Source: Fereydounia khargensis
Lineage: Eukaryota > Basidiomycota > Ustilaginomycetes > Urocystidales > Fereydouniaceae
DNA length: 64,000 nucleotides
NCBI GenBank assembly: GCA_026413255.1
Contig: JAOCZO010000013.1
Coordinates: 186,001 to 250,000, forward strand
Direction: 5' to 3'
Position numbers and translations under genes: made by a program. Below the pieces are notes generated by a model. The model made no database searches. It worked only from the letters and a program-made list of their open reading frames with translations, and was not told the DNA's origin. Every line of letters starts with the position of its first letter. Within the stretch, counting starts at the first letter, position 1. This document shows, one piece after another, positions 53,423 through 64,000 of the stretch.

Positions 53423-56204
53423 CTAGGAGAGGAGGGGGGCAGCTTCCGCACCCGCACCCGGATTTGAATCTGAAACAGTCCTCGCACTGGCATTCGAGTC
53501 CATGGCACGTTGGAGCAGATCAGCGCGTTCAAACGCGTCCTCGAATACAGTGCCTAGTTGTCTGATACCACGGAGGAGGATGGCAAACTCGTCTGAGCGC
53601 TGGGAGCGGACGAGGAAGCGGGCAGTCAGGTCGAGCGGGGAGAGGAGGATGCCCGGGTCGAGGCGGAAGTAGTCGTGGTTGGTGAGTGCGTCTACGAGCC
53701 GCGAAATGCGTGTGGCGGCAGCGAGCGACTCGGTGAAAATCTGATCGTTGGGCTGGTTGAATTCGTCGAGCAGGAGCCAGAGTGCGATCCATAGCGACTG
53801 TGCACAGGACGGTTAGTAAGCTTCTGCGGCAGCCCCGGGGTGTGAGACTCACGTGGTAGAGAATGTCAGTAGAGCAGGCGGACACGGCGGCGAGGTAGTC
53901 CCAGTGCGCAGGCCAGGTGGGGAGCGGCACGCCTACTTTCTCGAGGTGGTCGTCGCGCCACTTGTGGAGGGCGGCGATGATCTCGTCCACGGTTTCCGGG
54001 GGGATCGAGTCGCGTGGGCGCGCGCCGGCCTGCGCGACACGGCGGAAGATGGATACCAAGTCGTGCTGGGACGAGTAGAACGAGTCGATACCACCGGGCG
54101 CCTCGGCCTGGTCCGAGGGCGGGTCAGACGTAAAGTCGTCCTGGCGGATACGCAGGCCGCGTCGGCAGAACACGGCGGACGTCGCGTCCGTCACACAGGC
54201 CTGCCACCATGCAAAGACGAGCTCGCCGCGCACACTGGCGTCCCGGAGCGCAGTGACCGTCTCGCGCGTGTTGATGCCCAGCTCAAAGAGGTGGCGCGCG
54301 GCACACATGGTCCAGAATCCCTGGTGGTGCTCCGACATGGGCCGTCCCGTCGACGGGGCAGGCAGGCCCGTGAGCGACGACGAGCCGTTGAACAGCACCG
54401 AGGGACACGGCAGCAGCGGCTCGATGAGCAGACACGCCTGGATGTTCTCGACTGTCGCGACACGGAACGCCTTGACGCGATCCGCGACTTCAATCGCGCG
54501 CGTCTTGAGGTCCTCCGCAAGGCGGTTGCGACCGAGTGAACGCAGGTCTGCAGGGATAGACAGGATCGGCAGGTCGATGCCACCCTTGGACCCGGTGATC
54601 TGGTTCGCGCGCTCGGTCTCACCACGACTGAGCGCGGCCTGAGCAGAGGTGTACGCCTTTTGCAGCTCCTTGGAGCTCTCCTCGCGGTCAGCAGCGATCA
54701 GCGGGTTGGTGCTGAAGCGTGCGCCCCAGGCCAGAACAACGGCAACCAGCACATCCGGAGGTGGCCCGCCAAGCTCCTCGGGCTTCTCAAAAAAGCGGCG
54801 CTTGAACACGCTCGGGTTGAGGAGCGGGAAGCGCGGGTGCACGACAGAGAAGAAACCCTCGACGAGGTCGTTGATAAAGTCATCACGTGTGGCGCGGTCC
54901 AGCAGTCGCAGCTCGGCAGCAGTCTGAGCAGCAGGGCGCGGAGCAGAGCTAGACGGCGCGGCCTGCTGCAGCAACCGGGCGGCTGCACCAGCACTGGTGC
55001 CTGGCGCAGTGTAGGGCACGTCAGCATGGTAGATAACCTTGGCGTCGGTGGTGGGGTAGTCGGCTTCGCGCTGGAAGAGGTAGGTCATGAGGCGATACTG
55101 TGCCTCATTGGCAGCCTCAGTGAGCTCCTGTGGCTTGGGCGGTTCATCGATCTCCGAGGTAGTGGAGGCAGCAAGTGAGGTACGAGGTCGCTTGGACGGC
55201 CGCTTGGCAGACGAGGTGGCCCACTGGACGTAGAGGGTGGTGCAGTCAATGTTCTTGGCCTTACAGTGAAGACACTTGTCCTCGCCCGGTTCGCGATTGC
55301 ACCGCACCTTGCGGCTACGGCAGGCGTCGCACGCGCTGTTCTGCTTGCGTGAGGCTACCAAGACTACATTGCCGCCCTTGGAAGGTGTCGCGTTTGCTGA
55401 GGCTGGCTGGCTCTCGAGTTCAGTCTTGACTGGAGACGCGGACACGCTCGGCGAGGTAGACTCTGGAGGCTGGAGCTTTGAGGCCTCGGGCGCAGGGCTT
55501 GCGCTGGGTGTGGCGGCGGCAGCAGCGGCAGCGGCAGCAGCAGCGGCAGCTGCAACCGCAGCGGTGGCTGTGGCGGTGTCCGCATCCGCATCCGCATCCG
55601 CACTGGAAGAGGCGTCCGCTGCGGCGTGATTCTGGGCGCCAAGCTCGGACTCGGGGTGGATCGGTGCAGGTGTGGACGCGGAGGCGGGCGCGTCGTCCTG
55701 GATGGTGGTGGCATCCTCCATCACAGCGTCAATCGTCTCGGCAGGCGCTGGTTCGGACACGTCCTTGGCAAACGTGGAGGGCTGTGGCTCGGGAGCGGAA
55801 GCCTCTGCAGATGCTTGGGGCTGCTCGAGGGGGGCATCTCCGTTGGCAGTGACGGAAGGTGCAGGTGCAGGTGCAGGTGCAGGTGCAGGCGCCTCTTCCT
55901 GTTGCTGCTGCTGTTGTTGTTGCTGTTGTTGTTGCTGTTGTTGCTGCTGCTGTTGCTGATCTTGCTCAGTGCCAAGCTCGGTGGCTGGCAGTTGACTCGG
56001 GACCTCTGATGCTGTGATGGGTTCCACGATCGAGTCAGTCGTGGTAGGAACGGTGTTGGCGGTGGTACTCGGGTCCGAGGTTGTGGGGTTGAGCTCAGGT
56101 AGCGGGGCGGACGGCGCATCGGACGGCGCGTCGGACGGCGCGTCGGACGCGCTGTTGGTGGAGGCGAGCTGCTCCTGTTGCGGGGTAAGCTCGTCGTTTG
56201 TCAT
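53423..56204 (-). CDS. Zn2Cys6 fungal transcription factor, two exons
   Basis: Exons are 56204-53853 and 53797-53423, giving 908 residues. The binuclear zinc cluster at about 287-316 has all six cysteines (ACDACRSRKVRC, DKCLHC, DC) and is followed by a basic linker (KRPSKRPR). A middle-homology region of the fungal_trans type spans roughly 440-720, with FFSVVHPRFPLLNPSVF as its clearest block. The N-terminal 280 residues are low complexity: a poly-Gln tract at about 82-102, an Ala-Pro repeat and a poly-Ala tract near 230-245. The second exon restores LYHSLWIALWLLLDEFNQP. It should be a nuclear DNA-binding regulator; target genes unknown. The ATG at 56204 follows an in-frame open stretch, so a slightly longer start is possible. 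Its stop lies only 18 bp from that of the SET gene. Confidence 0.9.
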
Positions 56205-57162
56205 GGCGCGGTTTTGCGAGCAGGCTGTCGTGTGAACACGCGTGCTTTTGGTGTTGCCTAGCAAGAGTCAGGTGCCGAGGTGAAAGCAAGGATGCTGGTT
56301 TGCGTGATCGGTGGGATGACCAAAGTGGGTGTGGTGGATGGATGTTCGGAGCCGATATGCTGGCTTTGGTCACGGATGGAAGCGACGCGCTGTCAGTACG
56401 GATATTTGGCGTTGCTCTTTCTTCCTGCTGTACCGTGTCACAAGTGACGGTGTGGTAGTGGTGGGTGACCGTGAGCACGAGCGAGTTATCCAATGTCGTG
56501 TCTGTTTATTGCGGCAGACCAGATGAGCCGAAACCTGCACAAAGAGTCGATGGGAACAAGGACAAGGTGAAGGAGAGGATGGGATGGGATGGGGTGGAAA
56601 GGGTGGATGGAAACGGATCCGAGAAGGGGGGAATCCCAAGTGTCCCTCCCCTTTTCTATCTTTTCCAGAGAGCGCAAAGAAAGCAGAGGGGAGAGGCTCG
56701 GGCACCAGACACGCGCAGCCTCAGCAGCAGAAGCGCGCGCCCGAGCCTGGCTGGCAGACAGACTGGCTGGCACTCTGGCTGGCCGAGGTTTTTTGTTCGG
56801 TGCCGCAATCGGCGCGCGTCTCGGCTTGGCCCACCCGTCTCGATCCGGCCAAACAACTCCTACAGAACAAACACACAAACCGGGCCACCGACCACTGCGC
56901 ACCAGCCAGCCTGCCTGCCTGCCTGCCAACTCGATACAGGATCCTCCTTCACGAACGATTTGCTGCGCACGCTCACAAATGGCATTCATGCTGTAGGTGA
57001 TCACTCTATTGGAAATAGCACAAATCATCAATCGATTGCTTCTTTTCGCAGTCACCGACGAACAACACCGGACAAAAAAGTCCGGATGCTTGTCTGTAAG
57101 ACTGAAGGCCACAGTGCAATGCGCGCACCAGCTACAGTACAACCGCGATTTGAACCGACTGC
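56205..57162. other. Intergenic region, Zn2Cys6 factor / malate dehydrogenase
   Basis: No gene seen in about 960 bp. The lower part is the promoter of the transcription factor gene; the upper part (to 57162) is 3' sequence of the malate dehydrogenase gene. Confidence 0.5.
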
Positions 57163-58547
57163 TTAGGGAGACGAGGCGTACCACTCAACACCCTTCTTGA
57201 TGTTCTTGGCAAGCTCAGGGATGGCAGCCTCGAGCAGCTTCTCCTCCTCAGCGGTCACCTTGCCAACAGAGTGGATCTCCTCAACACCGTTGGGGCCCAG
57301 AGTGACAGGGCTGGCGAAGAAGGTGGCACCCTGGTCCTTGTACAGGGGCGACTCGACGTACGCGCACTCCTTGATGCCCTTCTCGCCGTCAAGAGCCTTG
57401 AGCAGCGAGTCGGAGAACACAGCGGCAGCGTAGGCCATCGACAGCGTAGCCGAACCGGCACCGTCCTTGGCCTTGACAACCTCGTCACCACCGAACTGAA
57501 TGCGGTGGACGAGCTTCTCGTACTGCTCACCCTTGGCCACAGCCTCGTTGCCGGCAGCCTGCGAGAGCAGAGGAACGATCGTGACACCAGAGTGGCCACC
57601 AACCACGGGCACAACAGTCTCGGCAGGGGTCTTGCCCGAGATACCAGACAAGAAGGTCGATGCACGGGTAACGTCAAGCGTGGTCACACCGAAGAGCCTG
57701 TCAACAAACAAAACCCCCACTGTCAGCTCATCCTCATCCGCCCTCCACATTGCAGCCCGAGCATAAATCAAACTCACTTCTTGGGGTCGTAGACGCCAGC
57801 CTTCTTGAACACCTCGGCAACGATGGGGACGGTCGAGTTGACGGGGTTGGAGATGATCAGCAGGTGAGCCTTGGGGGCAACCTTGGCGGCAGCCTTGGCG
57901 AGGTCACGGACGATCGAGGCGTTGGTCTGACCGATTGGAAAAAGTATCAGCATCTCTCTTCAGCGGCATCTTGCTACAGGTGCAGTGAGTTCAACTTTGA
58001 CTCACGTTGAAAAGGTCGTCACGAGTCATGCCGGGCTTACGGGGGACACCAGCGGGGATGACGATAACCTCGGCACCCTCAAGAGCCTTCTCGAGCTCAT
58101 CGGCCTGGTAGCCGGTGGTCTGTAGATTGTGGGGACACAGAGCGTCAGTCACTCATGCTGCATCGTCGCATTCAGCTCGCAGGTGTCACGTACCTTGGAG
58201 GGGGTGTTGACGTGCGAGATGTCAGCAGCGACACCGGGGGCGAGGCGGACATCGTAGAGGCGGAGGTCAGAAACCTTCTCGTTCTGCTTGAGCAGGAGCG
58301 AGAGCTGTTTGGGTTCAGGTCAAGATAGCATCGTAATTGCATAAGGGTTGGTCATGTTAGTTTCAGTGCGCTTCTTGGTTGCTGAAAACGAGGTCCTAGT
58401 CGAATGGGTGAATTTGCTACTCACGGGCTGGCCGATACCACCCGAGGCACCGAGAACAGCGACGGCGCGGTTGTTGGCGGCCGAGGTGGAGAAGAGACGG
58501 GGGCCAGCGACCTGGGCGGTGGAGCGAAGAGCCTGACGAGCGAACAT
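57163..58547 (-). CDS. Mitochondrial malate dehydrogenase, five exons
   Basis: Exons are 58547-58425, 58304-58194, 58119-58006, 57926-57778 and 57697-57163, giving 343 residues. The start [20 protein letters not shown] is a mitochondrial presequence. The Rossmann loop GASGGIGQP lies at 33-41, the substrate loop [12 protein letters not shown] near 105-116 with its two arginines, [11 protein letters not shown] next, and the catalytic His in [13 protein letters not shown]. These are the marks of the mitochondrial-type enzyme, which interconverts malate and oxaloacetate with NAD in the TCA cycle. Length matches the family. Introns lie at conserved-looking positions after GQP, PSK, LFN and DPK. 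Upstream on the same strand a GAGGGC hexamer array sits 210-300 bp before the ATG. Confidence 0.95.
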
Positions 58548-59962
58548 TTTGGATATGATGGGAGATGCGAGAGGGGGGGTGAGGTGAAGGTGAGAAGCAG
58601 AAATGATGGTGGAGGAGGAATTAGGGAGAATAGCGGCTCTGGGCGTGATTCGAGTCAACGCTCAGGCGGCGGCGGCCTCCAGTTCGCCAGTTTGGGGCGG
58701 CGGAAGGATTCTCGGTCAACCCGACCGAAGAAGGCAAAGGCAAAGGCAAAGGCGAGGCCGAGGGCGAGGACGAGGGCGAGGGCGAGGGCGAGGGCGAGGG
58801 CGAGGGCGAGGGCGAGGGCGAGGGCGAGGGCGAGGGCGAGGGCGAGGGCTCGACCACACTCTGACGAATCGCAGCACGAGAGCAGAGACGCACACGCAGC
58901 TGCAGCTTGGGCTCACTGACTGCCCTCGGAAGGAATCGACCGGAAGCTTGCCGCCCTTGTGCCCAGCGCACTGCCAACCCAGCCCAGCCATCACCCACCC
59001 AACAAGGCAAGAAAGGACCCCCAAGCCAAAATCACGAATCAGAATCAGACTGCTGCTGCGCTGATGCCGCCCATGATCCGAGAGCCGGCAATCGTCTTTT
59101 TTTTTTTTTTTCGCGCACGCACCCTGTTTGCTGCCTGGCAGGCAAAGACCCACCCACAAGGATGACGTACTGAACCAGCAAAGTAGAGTAAGATGCCATG
59201 CACCACCCAAAAGGCACCCTTTTCACCCCCTTCCCCGATCTAGTCGGTGGACAGACAGACACATGACAAGAAGCTGAGCCTGATCTGCCAACACCCTCTG
59301 CTCTACGCGCGAGTGAAGCGCAACAATGGCCTCTGTCGAAAGGACCACTTGACCTGCGGGAGAGACCCGCCCCACGCCATAATGCTGCTCCTGCTTTGCC
59401 ATGCATTATTTGGTGCCTTACTACACTACCATGTGAGATTCCAAATGTGCAAAGGGAAGGTGGAACCGGCTCTTTGCTTCCCAACTGGGAAGTGCAGTGC
59501 CTCGACGACGCAACCCAGCTCCAAGATACTGTATCGTCGAGCGTGAAATCAGGCACGATCGCTGCGCGGTTTCACCCGAGCAGGTGCCTAATCAAAAAAA
59601 ATTCTTACCGCACGAGAGGAAACTCGTATTCCAAAAGCCGAAGCTTCATCGGACCCGAACAAGAGCTCATGTCACGTGTTTGTGTTCTCTGATACAAAAT
59701 TTTACCGGCACTTGGCTCAAAAGTTCGGCCGAGGTCAGGAAGCACCCGACCCACCAGGCAAAATTCCAGTCGTTACATGCGCGCAACAGTCTCACGACGA
59801 ATGGGGAGAGTAAGCACGAGTTGGCAGTCATCAAAGCTCAGCCAACGTAGCGCACCGCACCGCACCACACCACACAGATCCAAGTGTTTCTACAGCGTTC
59901 ATCTTTTCCTTCTCGCATCGATCCTTTGTCCACCACCCTCAAGACTCGATAACTTCATCACA
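58548..59962. other. Divergent intergenic region, malate dehydrogenase / eL8
   Basis: No gene seen in 1.4 kb apart from the GAGGGC array and a poly-T run at about 59097-59111. Short GCACC repeats (about 59850-59872) and a pyrimidine-rich stretch precede the eL8 start. Confidence 0.5.
58757..58850. repeat. GAGGGC hexamer array upstream of malate dehydrogenase
   Basis: About 15 near-perfect GAGGGC units on the plus strand, between the divergent malate dehydrogenase and eL8 genes. Every unit has a GGG run, so the plus strand can form G-quadruplexes. It is preceded by GGCAAA units. Confidence 0.85.
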
Positions 59963-61448
59963 ATGGTACGCATCGTCGCCACCCTACAGCATCACCATCC
60001 GACGTGAGGACGCGACAGGCCAATGCAACAGCTCGAATCTTAATCCTCTCAGCACCAGCACCATCCTTCGGGACTGTGTGTCGGCGGCGCCCGGCCATGT
60101 CAGCCAGACCAAGGTGGAAAGCCAGCCAACGAACTTCGTAGAGCAACACGCTTGTGTCCATGCTCTCCGACCTTCGGGCCCTTGCGATCTCGGCCCGCCA
60201 TCGGCCAGACCAGGTAGCCCCTCACTTTGGTTGTCACTGTTTTGCGGTACATCCAGCTTGAGAGACATCCTGTGTCAAAGGGGAAGCGCGATGGTCTCTG
60301 CTGGTGGAAGCGGTGCAAGGGCGCCAACGATGCGCTGTATCTCAAAGCCTGAGCACCCTTCCCGCATTGACATTTTACATCGTTTGCTTGTTAGAGCTCC
60401 GAGCTTAGCCTATCGTTCCCACTGCGTCTTGTATCCTCTTCTAGGTGCATTTCCAAGGGCAACAGAGTGCTGACTCGTCTCAATGACCCCACTTGTTCTT
60501 CTTTCCTTGATCCCTGTGACTTTTTTTTTGTTCCTTACCTTCCCCCTCACAGCCCAAGGCTACCAAGTCCGGATCTGGCAAGAAGCCCGCCCCCGCCCCT
60601 TACTCGAAGGGTAAGGCCGGCTCCAAGGCCCCCAAGAACCCTCTCTTCGAGGCCAAGCCCAAGTCGTTCGGTATCGGTAAGTAATATGTTGATCAAGTTC
60701 CCGTCTTTCTCTATGAATTGCACTCTCCTAACTCTTTTCACGATTCGCAATTGTAGGCCAGGACATCCAGCCCACCCGCGACCTGACCCGCTTCGTCAAG
60801 TGGCCCGAGTACGTCCGCCTCCAGAGGCAGAAGGTTATCCTTAACCAGCGCCTGAAGGTTCCCCCGGCGATTGCTCAGTTCGCCAACACCCTTGACAAGA
60901 ACACCGCCACCAACCTCTTCAAGCTGCTTAACAAGTACCGCCCCGAGTCCAAGCAGGAGAAGAAGGCCCGTCTCGATGCTATCGCCAAGGACGTTGCCGA
61001 GGGCAAGAAGGCCGACCCCAAGGCCGACGGCAAGAAGCCCCTCTTCGTCAAGTACGGTCTGAACCACTGCGTTGCCCTTATTGAGGCTAAGAAGGCTTCG
61101 CTCGTTGTCATCGCTGCCGATGTCGACCCCATTGAGCTTGTTGTCTTCCTCCCTGCTCTTTGCAGGAAGATGGCTGTCCCTTACGTGATCGTCCGATCCA
61201 AGGCTTCGCTCGGTGCTCTTGTCCACAAGAAGACCGCTGCCGTCGCTGTTGTCGAGAAGGTCCGATCGGAGGACGAGCGTGAGCTCGCCAACCTTGTCCA
61301 GGCTGCCAAGGCCAACTACCTTGACAAGGACGACTCGAGGCGTCACTGGGGCGGTGGTGTCCGTGGCAACAAGTCTGCTGCCAAGCTCGCCAAGCGTGCC
61401 AAGGCTTCCGGCCAGACCGTCAAGGCTGACGCCATCAAGGAGCTCTAA
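59963..61448 (+). CDS. RPL8: 60S ribosomal protein eL8 (L7A/L8), three exons, intron directly after ATG
   Basis: Coding exons are 59963-59965 (the ATG alone), 60553-60676 and 60757-61448, giving 272 residues. The family is plain from [47 protein letters not shown], and the L7Ae fold [20 protein letters not shown] with [15 protein letters not shown]. It is a large-subunit protein that binds 25S rRNA near the exit-tunnel side and helps 27S pre-rRNA processing. The first intron (59966-60552, 587 nt) starts immediately after the start codon and is the longest intron I resolved in the window; such start-codon introns are common in fungal ribosomal protein genes and often carry regulatory sequence. 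Codon use is strongly biased to C-ending codons, as expected for high expression. Confidence 0.95.
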
Positions 61449-62082
61449 ATCTCTTCTCACACTCTGAATACTCCGGTTTGAGTTGAGCGTTTTGTTCCTT
61501 CCCTCCCACTCCGCCTTTGTATGTCACACGACTCGTTCCTTCACCTAACCAAAAATATTGCGCCAGTATAGCATGCAATCCTATGCCCTTTCCCGCCCTT
61601 TGGTTTTTTGTCAAGGGCCACACACCATCATACACACATTTTGCATGGCGTGGAATGCAGCGCGTGGCACATTTCTTCCTTTTTCTTGTACCATACCTCT
61701 CAACAATCAACTTCTCGAGTCTATCTCGCTGCAATCACTCTTGCCACTGTCTGAGAAGAAAGAAGCCGAAAAACGTGAGCGAGAGAGCAAGCAAGCGAGG
61801 AAACTTTCGAGGCAGATTTTGGATGCGAATGAGACATTCAGGGTGAGAGACCCATAGTGTTGTGCGTGGAATAATACACAGGGAGTAAAAGTGAAAGGGG
61901 AAGAGAGAGAAGGAGGGAACGAGAGAGTGGGAGAGGAAGGCACAAGAAGAGATATGCTTCCCAGACGCCAGGTGAGTGCGGGGAACATAGCGAGCAAGAG
62001 AGCTCCTCTCAAGCCCTTCCTGCCAAAGCCTTTTGGGTGGATGAGGAGAGAAAAGGGAGGCGCGCAGAGGAGAGGAAACCGC
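61449..62082. other. Convergent intergenic region, eL8 / eIF3e
   Basis: No gene seen; this is the 3' flank of both genes. On the plus strand a GAGA/GGAA-rich stretch lies at about 61895-61935. Confidence 0.5.
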
Positions 62083-63744
62083 CTACGCGACAGGCGTAGG
62101 CTCAGCCGCTGGCGCTGGGGCTGGCGCACCGGTGGCAGCGGCAGCAGCGGCAGCAGCGGCAGCCTGAGCGTTGGGGTTGTTGGCAGCGTTCGAGTCGTCC
62201 TTCTTCCTCTGCCCAGCGCCGGTCCTTGCACCGCCGCGTCCACCTCGTCCGCCACCACGGCCTCCTCGGGCGTTGCCGTTAAGGTTATTCGTGTTGGTAG
62301 CCGCAGTCGGCGGGTGAGCCTTCCTGTCGATCGCAGTACCCATGGCCGAGGTGCGGAAGGTAAAGCCACGCGTCTTTTCGATGACGGTCTGGTAGATGGC
62401 AGGGTGGGAGGGGTTCATGTAGACCATGCCCTCCTTAAAGTCAATCTTGGCATCTGCACGAGTGTCACGGACAAGGTTGACGATCCACTTTTCGCCGTCC
62501 TCCTTGGACAGGTTGAGGCGGGCAGCAAGGTCAGCAATGTCGACCTTCTGGTGAATGCGGCAGTAGGCCTCGGAGACGACGAATCGGGATGCCTCGACAA
62601 ACTCGTGCTTGAACTCGGTGAGGAAAAAGTCGTACTCGGCAACCTTCTCGGCAAGGCTGAGCTGCTGCTGGGCGGCGTCAAAGTCAAAGTCGACAAAGAG
62701 CTTGATGAGGAACTCGACGATGGGGTCAGAGCCCTGGATGCGGTACGACTCGGCGTCGACGATCTTGATCAGGTCCTTGAGCGCTTGTTGCGGGGTGAGC
62801 TTGTTGACGTTGGCACCGGCCGAGTTGGAGAGAAGGGAAGAGGGCGTGGGCTGCTGGACCATGTAGACACGGGTGGTGCGGCGGGTCATGACAAGGGCAG
62901 CAACAAGGTATCGGAGAAGCCACCAGCAGGAGGTCTGAATGGTGTTGAGGTAGACGGGGGACAGGAACATTTCGACCAGCTGCTCACGGCCGGCAGGGTG
63001 GTTGAAGAAGACAAAGAGAGACCAGTGGAGAAGCCATGACCTCTTCTTGAGGAGACCCTCCTGAGTGAGGTCGTCGGTGGGGGCAGCCGAGTTGGAGTTG
63101 GGGGCGGTGGAGCTGGAGGCACGGTTGTAGGCGGAGGTGACGTGGGCGGAGGAAGAGTCAATCTGCTCGCGAAGCAGCTTGAGCTCCTCAAGAGCACGGT
63201 CCCACTCTCCAGTGAGAATGTCGCTGGCAAGCTTACCCCAGTGGCTGCTCATGGTGAGGACAGGGTCGGTGGAGAGGACGCGGAAGTGGTAGAGGTAGGA
63301 AGAGGCCTCACCGTAGTTACCACAGCTAAACTGGAAGTAACCGTATCGGTAGAGGGCGTTGATCTGCTCGACAGTGAGGCTGTAGTTCTCCTCGAGCCAC
63401 TGGAGGTTCTGGGTCTTGTCCTGCTTGAGGGCAGAGGCGACGTTGGGGTCCTGAATGACGTTGAGGACCTGGTCAACCTCGCCGCCGAGCTTGTCGTTGA
63501 GGGCAATGGCGCTCTCCCTCTGCTTCTCGAGCTCGGCGGGAGCGTGGGCGTCCGGGTAGGCCTGCTGGTGGAGCTGGAGGGCATAGTCGACCATGGAGGT
63601 GTGCTTTGCGAGCTCATACTGGGCCTTGATGATGTCGGACTCGGCGAAGAGCTCGGTGGAGCTGAGGTGGGAAAGGAGAGGGAGGCCGAGATGCCTGTCG
63701 AGGAAGGGGAGGAGCTGGGTGGTGAGGTCGTGCTTGTCGGTCAT
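62083..63744 (-). CDS. Translation initiation factor eIF3 subunit e (Int6)
   Basis: A single exon of 553 residues. The N-terminus LTTQLLPFLDRHLGLPLLSHL and the block YDFSLAKHT-like KAQYELAKHTSMVDYAL are typical of eIF3e. The middle carries helical repeats (WGKLASDILTGEWDRALEELKLLREQID is the well-conserved segment) and the PCI domain at about 290-420, ending in LAARLNLSKEDGEKWIVNLVRDTRADAKID. eIF3e is part of the eIF3 PCI/MPN core that scaffolds the 43S pre-initiation complex. The protein is about 100 residues longer than human eIF3e because of a C-terminal tail with RGG repeats (GGRGGGRGGRGGAR) followed by poly-Ala and Ala-Pro repeats. The RGG part may bind RNA. Start ATG 63744 gives the family's usual beginning. 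Confidence 0.94.
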   Translation of the reverse strand: MTDKHDLTTQLLPFLDRHLGLPLLSHLSSTELFAESDIIKAQYELAKHTSMVDYALQLHQQAYPDAHAPAELEKQRESAIALNDKLGGEVDQVLNVIQDPNVASALKQDKTQNLQWLEENYSLTVEQINALYRYGYFQFSCGNYGEASSYLYHFRVLSTDPVLTMSSHWGKLASDILTGEWDRALEELKLLREQIDSSSAHVTSAYNRASSSTAPNSNSAAPTDDLTQEGLLKKRSWLLHWSLFVFFNHPAGREQLVEMFLSPVYLNTIQTSCWWLLRYLVAALVMTRRTTRVYMVQQPTPSSLLSNSAGANVNKLTPQQALKDLIKIVDAESYRIQGSDPIVEFLIKLFVDFDFDAAQQQLSLAEKVAEYDFFLTEFKHEFVEASRFVVSEAYCRIHQKVDIADLAARLNLSKEDGEKWIVNLVRDTRADAKIDFKEGMVYMNPSHPAIYQTVIEKTRGFTFRTSAMGTAIDRKAHPPTAATNTNNLNGNARGGRGGGRGGRGGARTGAGQRKKDDSNAANNPNAQAAAAAAAAAATGAPAPAPAAEPTPVA

Positions 63745-64000
63745 GCTGGGCGAGACCTGGAGGGGGGTGGAAAGGGGGGGGAAAGGTCGGGGAGGGAACG
63801 AAGAAGAAGAAAAAGAAGAAGAGCGCCTTTCAGGTGTCGGTGCTCGATACGAGGGTTGCGGAGAAGGGTGGATACGAAGATGGAGAATGTCGACTTTGAG
63901 CAGAGTAGAGCTGCCTCACTTGACTGGCCTGCCTGCCTGCCAGCCTGCCTGCCCGTCTGTCTGTCTGCTTCACCGACTGACTGACTGACTGACTGACTGA
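63745..64000. other. Upstream region of eIF3e gene
   Basis: Only 256 bp to the window edge. G-rich plus strand (C-rich leader on the coding strand), an AAGAAG run at about 63801-63820 and GACT repeats at the very end (63976-64000). Confidence 0.5.

Noticed and set aside
57125-57160. tRNA-like T-arm on the minus strand (GGTTCAAATCG)
   Set aside because: The flanking five bases do not pair as a T-stem, and no D-arm or acceptor stem is found at the right distance.
59966-60552. Possible box C/D snoRNA in the first intron of the eL8 gene
   Set aside because: CTGA boxes occur (about 60349 and 60469), but no RTGATGA C box sits at a suitable distance and no terminal stem is seen.

Overview
The window is nuclear DNA of a basidiomycete fungus, most likely from the smut lineage (Ustilaginomycotina). 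I infer this from GC-rich coding sequence, short introns of about 50-125 nt with GTRAGT donors, several single-exon genes near 3 kb rich in Ser, Gln and Ala, fungal-only families (Zn2Cys6 factor, AreA_GATA/DUF3295 protein, Cti6-like PHD protein) and cytosolic housekeeping genes (eL8, eIF3e, mitochondrial malate dehydrogenase). The species cannot be fixed by eye. No tRNA, rRNA, CRISPR array or viral or LTR element was recognised.

Layout. 0.6-10.3 kb: a disordered coiled-coil protein, a mitochondrial MidA/NDUFAF7-type methyltransferase, an RWD/DUF1115 protein, a secreted M43 metalloprotease with a 9-nt exon, and a polyol dehydrogenase. 10.3-16.6 kb: a five-exon Ulp2/SENP6-7-type SUMO protease and an aldo-keto reductase. 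20-31.8 kb: an AreA_GATA/DUF3295 regulator, a CENP-B-type HTH protein and a MAPEG enzyme, separated by long gene-poor, pyrimidine-rich stretches. 32-33.5 kb: a six-exon secreted GH16 glucanase with a probable GPI anchor. 43.7-53.4 kb: a class II aldolase/adducin protein, a PHD-finger protein and an ASH1-like SET methyltransferase with AT-hooks. 53.4-64 kb: a Zn2Cys6 factor, malate dehydrogenase, ribosomal protein eL8 and eIF3e.

The unusual part is 34-42 kb, which is visibly less GC-rich than its flanks. It holds a seven-exon BTB/POZ gene with a large insertion in the BTB fold, followed by a tandem array of six short minus-strand genes. Each encodes a signal peptide plus a small mature peptide with the pattern C-x3-C-x(8-10)-C-x(6-8)-C-x(2-3)-C-x(8-9)-C. 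The units share a TATA-like element, a conserved signal peptide and, in five of six, a splice donor right at or just past the stop codon. One further unit keeps promoter and 3' sequence but no coding region. I consider this array of candidate secreted effector or antimicrobial-type peptides the best candidate for an undescribed system; its function is not shown by the sequence.

Exon structures were worked out by hand from splice consensus, reading-frame phase and family motifs. Where a start codon is ambiguous this is stated.
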